Assembly: GCA_963920765.1 (NCBI GenBank)
Contig: OY987242.1
Location: 15,400,002 to 15,464,001 of the forward strand
DNA length: 64,000 bases
Reading direction: 5' to 3'
From: Ulota crispa
Lineage: Eukaryota; Streptophyta; Bryopsida; Orthotrichales; Orthotrichaceae
Every line of letters starts with the position of its first letter. Position 1 is the first letter of the stretch. Positions 56,866 through 64,000 of this stretch are shown here, piece after piece. The notes under the pieces are model-generated. The model saw only the letters and a list, made by a program, of their open reading frames with translations, did no database searches and was not told the DNA's origin. A program made the position numbers and the translations under genes.

Positions 56866-58255
56866 TACAGCTCCAAGCAAATATCTGAGTGCTAAACCTT
56901 GGCCACTGAGGAGGAGCTTGGGGAATACCTGCAGTGAAATATACTGAAGTACTAAATAGAACAGAGATGGATACGACTCTTGTATTCAGAATTATGACCG
57001 AACAGGCATTGCTTTAGAGGGAGACGCAGCTCTTACTCCATACCAAGGACTTACCAAGAGGATAAACCTAAACTTTGAACTAACATTGCACAGGTTTTGT
57101 TCGTCTCTCAACACTCTGAAGAAGAAAGACTCTACCTTGTAGAACCTGGATGTGTGTGCAGGTTTTTTTGTACATCTGAAAAATGGACTTGAACTTTGTA
57201 GGTATGGTTTGGTGAAATCTTATAATGTAGGTATGAAACTAGGCTTTTCATGTGGTAAAGATTTGAGTTGAGGAGAGTGATACAGCTTCGGATTTCTCGT
57301 GGAGTACAGTGGGTTTTTTATATAGAATTTGCAAGCTGAACGAAGGCTTGGTTTCAAGAGGTGGTTAATTGCTACTGTAGATCTGGAACTGTTGGTTTCG
57401 GAATCCTTCTGCAGGCGTGGTTGTAGGGCGGACCGTCGGGAATGGGTGTGAGTACCTATTAATCCAGTTCTGTGGGAAGGAGCCCTACAGCGGCTGCACC
57501 TGTCAATATGGCAGGGCTGTTTATTACCAAACGTTTTCCAAAATTTGTGCACATAACTAATATATATTGAAATTAGGGTATGATTATGAGAAAACTTGGC
57601 AATTGGATATTGGCCTTTTCTATATTTTGCATATAATGTTCAATTGTCATTCGTTGACTTCATCGTAATTGTAGTTTATTTGTGTGAGATTGTAAAATCA
57701 ATCCTCTTTAATGCATGCAATCAAGGCTTTTGATTTTTATTCTTCTAATAAGTGATATAAATATGCCAATAATAATTGGTGTTTGCAATACTACTTACAA
57801 ATCCAGTCACTGAATATCAACAAGGGTGCTAATGTTACCAACTCTGAATGTCAACTAAATGTCAACTAAATTTCCATCAAAAAAATCAAATGAGGAAAAA
57901 AGTAGTCTTTGTTGCACTAAAATGTTATCCAACGTGAATTGGTTGTGTGAACAATAATCGTCCATCAAATGAGAATTAGAGTGGAATACATGATAAGGTA
58001 AATAACACTATACATATTGTAGCACTAAATTTCATTATTAGTGTAGTTGAAACACGGTTTCTATAGACTGGTTTCATAGTTTAGACTAATGCTGAATGTG
58101 CTAAGTTTGTTAGTAAAAATCAAACGCCTTTATTACATTGATTTAATAACTGTTTTGTTATTAGAAAACGAAATGATAGTTGTTGTGTGAACATTGTTTT
58201 GTATTTAAGGTCATTCATAACCTCTTGTATGACCAAAATTTATGGAATTAATTTA
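56866..58255. other. 3' flank and AT-rich intergenic DNA, no gene recognised
   Basis: Gene-like composition persists to about 57540 (probable 3' UTR and flank of the OCP3-like gene). AT-rich sequence without recognisable features follows. The minus-strand ORF at 57220-57552 has no domain. Confidence 0.45.
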
Positions 58256-58646
58256 GGGAATTATTACAGCAACACCCTAAATTGCTAGCAAGACACCTCC
58301 TATGAGCAAGAAATGTGACTTTTAATGCTGATTTTGCATTGAATTAAAAAATTTATTTCACCTTTATCATTCTAAGGCTATACTAAAAAAAAGTGTTTAA
58401 TTTTGAAACAAAAAATATAGGATTTTTAAGTTACTTAAAGCAAAAATGCATCAAAAATTAGGATTAGTGCCATAATATTGCAACAAAAATTTGTATTTGT
58501 CATATTTTCTTTCAAGGAGGTAGTAATGCCATGATTGAATGAAATAATGGACCACTTGCATAAATAAAAAATAGCACCAAATGATCAACTTTCATGCTCA
58601 CAGGGGTGTCCCGTTAGCAATTTAGGGTATTGCTGTAGTAATTCCC
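58256..58646. mobile_element. hAT-like MITE, 391 bp, perfect 8-bp duplication
   Basis: A perfect octamer TTAATTTA flanks it (58248-58255, 58647-58654). The ends are GGGAATTATTACAGCAACAC and, on the opposite strand, GGGAATTACTACAGCAATAC, continuing through CCTAAATTGCTA for about 55 bp. Duplication length and short GGG-type ends fit the hAT superfamily. It is non-coding. Confidence 0.85.
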
Positions 58647-58654
58647 TTAATTTA

Positions 58655-59740
58655 TTAGATTAATTATAAATCTTGTACTAACTACCGTAGTAGCTTAGTC
58701 ATGAGTTGATTGATGGTCAATTGCTAAATTTTGCCATTGGGATTCTTGTAATTCAACTGGCTGTCTTGTTAGACCTACATTAGGTACTTTGAATTCAGAG
58801 AGCGTAAAAGGAGTTTGAAGTATAGCTTCAAGGGACAATTTGGATTGTACATTTTGGGAACTGAAAACAATTATGGGAATGGAACTATTGTAAATGGGTT
58901 TCTGAGGACCCAGTTTTCAAACCAAGCAGAAGTACACTTGGGCATGAAGTTCTTCATTGTTTACGATCAAAAAAGTATAATATTAAATTCAGGTTCAATG
59001 CCTTTGTAACGTACTCTAGAACAAAACCAAAAATTGAACTTTTTATTGCACAATGCCGTATTTTAAATCTCATCAAAATACTAAGATCCTCTTGTATTAT
59101 GTGAACCGTGTTTAAGAATTACATTGTGAATTCAACTAGAAACTTGATGTGCAAGGCTGGTATTCATTTCCAATAAAGATACTTTTGTTTACATTCTCAT
59201 ATTTCTTCAAGTACCATGTTGTCTACATGCACATGTATTTTCTAGTACTCTTTTGTAATGTACAGTACACCTTTTGGTATTTAACATTTGAAGTTGATGT
59301 TGGGATAAAAGTCTCTTCAAAACTTTTTGTCCTTTTTCCATTAATCCTAGTATCTTCAAATCTACACATCCAACCATTGTATTTTTCTTGTAAACTAAAA
59401 GAACATAGTTGTCATGACTTAGTCGCTTTGACCTTTGCACACTAGTGAGGTGGTTATGAGTTCAAACTTAGGCATTGGCAAGGTACTTATTACAATAATA
59501 TATTCAACTATGGTGAAGTGAAGTGATCTTATTGTTCTTAGAGGAAGGAACATACTTGTTTTTTTATAGGTTTGCCTTCTAATGGAGACATCAAGGATGT
59601 AATTCACCATCTCTAAGTTCATGAGGCTGAGATTATTGAACCATTTCCAACACATGCACTTTGGGTCTACCGGACCCAAGTTAACCTTCTTCTTCATGTA
59701 AATTAAATTGAAAGTTTTCAAGACAAAAAAATAATAATTA
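58655..59740. other. AT-rich intergenic DNA, no gene recognised
   Basis: ORFs of 64-129 codons on both strands have no domain and no splice partners. Nothing else is seen. Confidence 0.4.
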
Positions 59741-59746
59741 CAATAA

Positions 59747-60001
59747 ACACCATATTTGTTAATTTGGGAAAAACAAAGGTACCATTTTGTACTCCACCTC
59801 AAACCCAAAAAGTTACTTTAAATCAGATTCGAAGGTATCAGATTTAGTTTGAGCCACTAAGGTTTTTTCCCTTGCAAATCCCTCCTCTCAAGTGAGGGCA
59901 CGTGTACAAAAAAAATGCTGAGCTTGGTTTGAGGTGATCACCTCAAAACTTCTTTAAAGTCCCAAAATGTACCATTTTTCCCAAATTAACGAATATGGAG
60001 T
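59747..60001. mobile_element. MITE, TTAATTTGGGAAAAA family, 255 bp
   Basis: TAA flanks both sides (59744-59746, 60002-60004). The ends are ACACCATATTTGTTAATTTG and, on the opposite strand, ACTCCATATTCGTTAATTTG. The interior parallels 3920-4169 in inverse orientation (CCTCCTCTCAAGTGAGG, GGTGATCACCTC). It lies about 510 bp upstream of the CRY-DASH start codon. Confidence 0.85.
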
Positions 60002-60004
60002 TAA

Positions 60005-60513
60005 TTTTAATTCTAACTGCTGAATCATTATGCCTTTTTCCAGAACTCATAAAATGCCACCCAATTACGTCAAAGACAAGGTTTGGCATGTAGAAGTTAA
60101 AGCTTAAACCCAAAACATCACCATGTCCTACTTGTTTTAGCATAAAATTTAAAAGCAACAAATCCTTCGTCAAGAGCGGCAAGGAACACCCGCGCTTTAT
60201 CCACAAGCTTCCAGCCCGGCTCGTTCAAAGAGACGGGTGAGACAACGTGGCAGCCAGCTCGTCTTTCCACGTCATCACAACATTCCAACTCGGTCGCAGG
60301 GGGTCTCCGGCTGTCGTGAGGCCACGCTCGTCAAACTACCGACCGACGTGGAATACCAAAAAATAGAAAGCAATCCACACAATTGCCACTTTCGTAGATT
60401 CAGGAGCCAACCCAAAATCCGTAGATCTCGGTCAGAATCGCTGAACATAGATTCGACGAGCCGGTCGGAGCGAGGTGAAGGAACAGGAACAGAGAGACTG
60501 AAGAAAGGGAGCC
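60005..60513 (+). promoter_or_regulatory. Upstream region and 5' leader of the CRY-DASH gene
   Basis: GC content rises from about 60170. The last ~300 bp have leader-like composition. The ORFs at 60237-60620 on both strands are open by composition and show no domain; the plus-strand one overlaps exon 1 in another frame. No definite core promoter motif was found. Confidence 0.45.
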
Positions 60514-63500
60514 ATGCCATCGCTGAGTGCTCTCTCGCACAATCGCCATTTCAGTTCCGCTTTCGTTCCTGCCATTTTCGAGTTCGCCACTTTGCACAGT
60601 CCTCGTCGCTTTGCTGGTAAGCTATCCTCTCGTTTTTTCAAATCTTTATTTGGTGCAGAATTACAATTTTGGTGATATATCTTGGACTCCTGCTGCTGAG
60701 AGCTTCTGGCTTGTTAGCGAGAATTTCTGATCTTGTTTTTTACTACTGAGATTCGAAGTAGAAAGAAAGATTTGTTTCTTTTCGTGTGACTTGAGCATGA
60801 ATTTGAGAATGAGAATGAGAATGCGCGACTTGTTTCTGGTGAAGCTATCCTCTGGTTTTTTCAAATCTTCTTTTGGTGGAGAATTGCAATTTCGGTGATA
60901 TATCTTGGACTGCTGCTGCTGCTGCTGCTGAGAGCTTCTGGCTTGCTAGAGAGAATTTGAGATCTTGTTTTATCCTACTGAGATTCGAGATAGAGAGAAT
61001 GAGTTGTTTCTTTTAGTGTGACTTGAGCATGAATTTTAAAATGAGAATGCGCGACTTGTGCACGGTGATTAGTTTTCCCGCATTGCAGCATTGTTGATCG
61101 CTGTGCTGATGCTATTCAGCTCGTTGCACGGTTTTTGATTATCTTTCTTTGATTTTCATCGTCTTGAGTAACTCTGACAGAGATGTTGGATGATCTCACT
61201 CTGTCGTATAGAATTGAACTTGCTTTAGCGAATAATCGTTTGAAATACTTGAGTTCTTTTTGTGATGAATGGACTTGCTGGATTGTTAGGTTTGAAACCT
61301 AAATTAAGAGTGTGAAGTATCGGTAAGTTAGACCGGGATTTCTAGATTTATCGTTCTGTTGATTTTTGGATGTGTATTTGGCTTGGCAGGAGCTTTGAAA
61401 GTCCGGAAACTTGCCGTGACGTTGAATGTACGTGCTATTTGGGATCAATCCATGACTACATCAAGGGAAGGCTCGGGTACAGCCATTGTATGGTTTAGAA
61501 ACGATCTCCGCATTTCGGATAATGAGGCTTTGTTGAAGGCTTGGCAATCTTCAGAAGCGGTGGTGCCATTGTATGTTGTTGACCCGCGCTTGTATGGCTC
61601 CACTTATTCTTTTGGATTTCCAAAAACTGGAGGTGAGTTAGTGAAAGTTTTTCCCTTTTTCTGTTAAGAATGGACGAAGTTATGGCATGTTAGGAGCCGA
61701 TTTTGCAACAGTGTAGACTGAGTACTCTCACATTGTATCATTGGCAGTCTTGTCTATTCCATTTCTTGCTTTGCAGAGAACATGTGTATATTTGATAATA
61801 ATTCCCCTAGAAACCATTGAAATATTTCAAGATTAGTGAAAACATATGATTCACGTTTCGTCGAAAGCTTGGCACAAATACTTGCGGAACTGAATCTTAA
61901 GGGAGGGAGATAGCTGAACAGATCTCACACTATTTGTATCCTTCCTACGCTCAAGCAATTAGAGATAAGTGCGTTATGTCATGCACACCATAGTAACGTG
62001 TTGCGGGTGATGTTGCAAATAGAATTGCGAGCACAATTCATTATGGAGAGTGTTGCGGACCTTCGTGATAGATTGCGACAAAGGGGATTGGATTTGGTTA
62101 TTCGACATGGCAAACCTGAAAACATTGTTCCTTCAATTGCCAAAGCTGTACACGCCCACACTGTAATATGACTTTACCTCTTCTGTAAACTTCGCTGTAC
62201 AGGTTTATTATATAATATTGAAATTAAAGCAGAACCATGGTTGGTCGCTTTCATCTCATGAGAAGCATAGTGTAACTGCTCAAAATGGAAACTTTTGTTG
62301 CTTGAATGTAGATTATGTCTCCGAAGTTGTTTTTATCCTGGTTGCGTTAAGGGTTGAGATGGCTGTTGATTCTGATGCACAGAGTACTTTGGTCTTTTTG
62401 GTGTTTCACTCACACATGGGAATCTATATGCAGGTCTTTGTTCATAAAGAAACTTGTAGTGAAGAGACTGCTGTTGAGACAGATGTGAAACGAAACCTTG
62501 CGAAAACAGAGGGAGGTGCGAATTCAGGAGTTCGGTTGGATTTCGTGTGGGGTGGCACGTTGTATCATTTGGATGACTTGCCTTTCAGTCCAGCTGAACT
62601 TCCTGACATATATACGCAATTTCGAAAGGTATGGTAAACCAATTTCGAGAACAGTTTCAAACTTTCAGCAGAGGGGATTACATCATTGATTTCCATTATG
62701 GCTGAGCTTCAGTAACTACTTCATCTAAATTTCTAAAATACCGGCTGCATGCTCTCGTTGGACTCTGTTCCTATGCCTATCTGGACATGATTCAGAGGCA
62801 GTAATGTTACTGTTTAAGTGTTTCATTCTTGAGAGCTAAGCTGTTATAAATTGGAACTACTACATTGTATCTGTCTTGTGACGCTAACCAAACTGATTCA
62901 AACCGTAGGGAATTGAAAATAACTGCAGCATTAGACCTGCTCTCAAAATGCCAGCTCAAATGGGCCCTCTCCCCGAAAGCTTGTCCGAAATAGTCGGAGA
63001 ACTCGGAGATATACCAATTATGGCTGATCTTGGACTGAAGTACCGTGAGCAGGTATGCTGTCCGTGTTAGGGATGTTTTTAATCTTGTGAATTATGACCC
63101 GATGATTTGAAGGCACTGTATTGAATATCAAATTGCTTATTGCTTGTGTCCAGAGCCCTTTAGGGGTAATGCATTTCGAAGGTGGTGAAACTGCAGCATT
63201 GGCTCGTCTTCAAGATTACTTTTGGAATAAGGTGACTTTAGCTTTTAACCCAGTCGAATTTTCACAATTGATTTTCATTTTTCTTAAATCTTTGATTAAA
63301 AAAGTGATGTGAGGCCATCGTTTGTTTTTTGAAGTACGCACTAACGTGAAGCTGGATTTGGTTTTCTTGAAGGATGAACTTAAAGTTTACAAGGAAACAC
63401 GTAACGGGATGCTTGGTGCTGATTTCTCAACCAAATTCTCACCTTGGCTTGCTCACGGGTGCCTGTCACCAAGGACGATACATGATGAGGTACATTGCAC

Positions 63501-63884
63501 CTCCTTTCATTGATCAAATGCTTTTTGGGGGTGCTTGGCTCACTGCAATTATCAAAATATTTTTTGACTGGCTTGCGTGGGAGTTATCCTCAGTGAAGTG
63601 CTTATGATTGATTGCAGGTTAAGCGGTATGAAAAAGAAAGAGTTGCCAATGAATCTACGTACTGGTACTAATCTTCTCTCAGCAAGAAATTGCACTTTCT
63701 TGGTGGGACAGTTCACGGAATCGATCACTCAAAGTCTTTAGTACTGTAAGGTCAACTTTGGCAATTTTCCCTAGTACTAAATATTACACTTCGTCATCGT
63801 GCAACAGGGTATTATTTGAACTAATATGGCGCGACTACTTTCGATTTGTATCTATCAAGTATGGCAATCTCTTCTTTCACATTG
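60514..63884 (+). CDS. Cryptochrome DASH (CRY3-type), 5' part, runs off the window
   Basis: Nine exons can be placed: 60514-60616, 61390-61632, 62023-62162, 62434-62628, 62909-63052, 63154-63231, 63373-63489, 63618-63664 and 63808-63884. Their phases fit and give 381 codons so far. Residues 1-50 are Ser/Arg-rich with few acids, like an organelle-targeting peptide. The photolyase N-terminal domain begins [17 protein letters not shown] and continues through [23 protein letters not shown] and [15 protein letters not shown]-like parts follow: [44 protein letters not shown], and, split across the exon 8/9 junction, [16 protein letters not shown]. Arabidopsis CRY3 is a flavoprotein in plastids and mitochondria that repairs UV dimers in single-stranded DNA. 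The FAD-binding C-terminus lies beyond the window. The exon 3 acceptor (AAATAG) is the least certain junction. Confidence 0.9.
60616..61065 (+). repeat. Tandem duplication in intron 1 of the CRY-DASH gene
   Basis: Two adjacent copies of about 222-228 bp (60616-60837 and 60838-61065) share the order AAGCTATCCTCT, GGTGATATATCTTGGACT, GAGAGCTTCTGGCTTG, GTGACTTGAGCATGAATTT and ATGCGCGACTTGT. The first copy begins at the authentic splice donor (GGTAAGC). The second begins GGTGAAGC, so a donor-like site has been duplicated. The second copy also carries a (CTG)7-like run at about 60911-60932. Confidence 0.85.
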
Positions 63885-64000
63885 GTGAGCACTACGTTTT
63901 CCATCCCTGCCGTGATTTTTATTACTCATCCTAAATTTCATAACGGTTGACCGCTCAGTGTAATTTCAACAGACGGTTATATTGCGCATGATGTTTATTA

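Noticed and set aside
63157-63170. CCTTTAGGGGTAA resembles a TTAA-type right end.
   Set aside because: It lies inside CRY-DASH exon 6, encodes the conserved SPLGVMH stretch, and has no TTAA or partner end.
63973-64000. Possible tenth CRY-DASH exon after AACAG at 63968-63972.
   Set aside because: The resulting residues do not resemble the sequence that normally follows this position in DASH cryptochromes. The true exon is more likely beyond the window.
1-64000. Searches by eye for tRNA, rRNA, CRISPR arrays and long LTR retrotransposons.
   Set aside because: No convincing cloverleaf boxes, rRNA blocks, spaced direct-repeat arrays or paired LTRs were seen. tRNAs in particular could be missed without a scan.

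Overview
This is a nuclear window from a land plant. Four genes have clear spliceosomal GT-AG introns, and all four products are plant types: a MIZU-KUSSEI1-like DUF617 protein, an F-box/kelch protein, an OCP3-type homeodomain protein with a possible plastid leader, and a DASH-type cryptochrome. The DUF617 gene has an intron, although its flowering-plant relatives are usually intronless. The intergenic DNA is very AT-rich and packed with short transposons. This fits a bryophyte, perhaps a moss, but that placement is inference and no sequence search was run.

Layout. 1-3400: decayed En/Spm (CACTA) transposase with DUF4218-like and DUF4216-like blocks. 3400-20600: gene-free and dense in non-autonomous DNA transposons, with a 1.4 kb foldback at 16343-17738. 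20600-23000: GC-rich island with the MIZ1-like gene, followed by a 0.55 kb minisatellite. 23700-48200: a long AT-rich, gene-free stretch with scattered MITEs. 48400-51550: F-box/kelch gene. 54882-56865: OCP3-like gene, with a foldback MITE in intron 1. 60514 to the right edge: CRY-DASH gene, cut by the window end.

The most notable content is the repeat landscape. About eighteen elements are bounded by TTAA, most with termini of the form TTAA-CCCCTAAAG...CTTTAGGGG-TTAA. A TTAA target duplication with CCC-type termini is the hallmark of the piggyBac superfamily. Several elements lie end to end sharing a single TTAA (5147-6999, 10277-11603, 12615-13975, 26819-27666, 47061-48210). One two-element arrangement occurs twice, 34 kb apart, in the same order and orientation. 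No piggyBac-type transposase is visible, so all would need an enzyme encoded elsewhere.

Other families can also be defined from their ends: a Mutator-like foldback with 9-bp duplications (one copy in the OCP3-like intron), a family with termini containing TTAATTTGGGAAAAA and 3-bp duplications, hAT-like MITEs with 8-bp duplications, a CACTA MITE with a perfect 3-bp duplication, and a hairpin family ending CTAAGGTAG. The four genes have no evident joint pathway. They are separate loci embedded in transposon-rich DNA.
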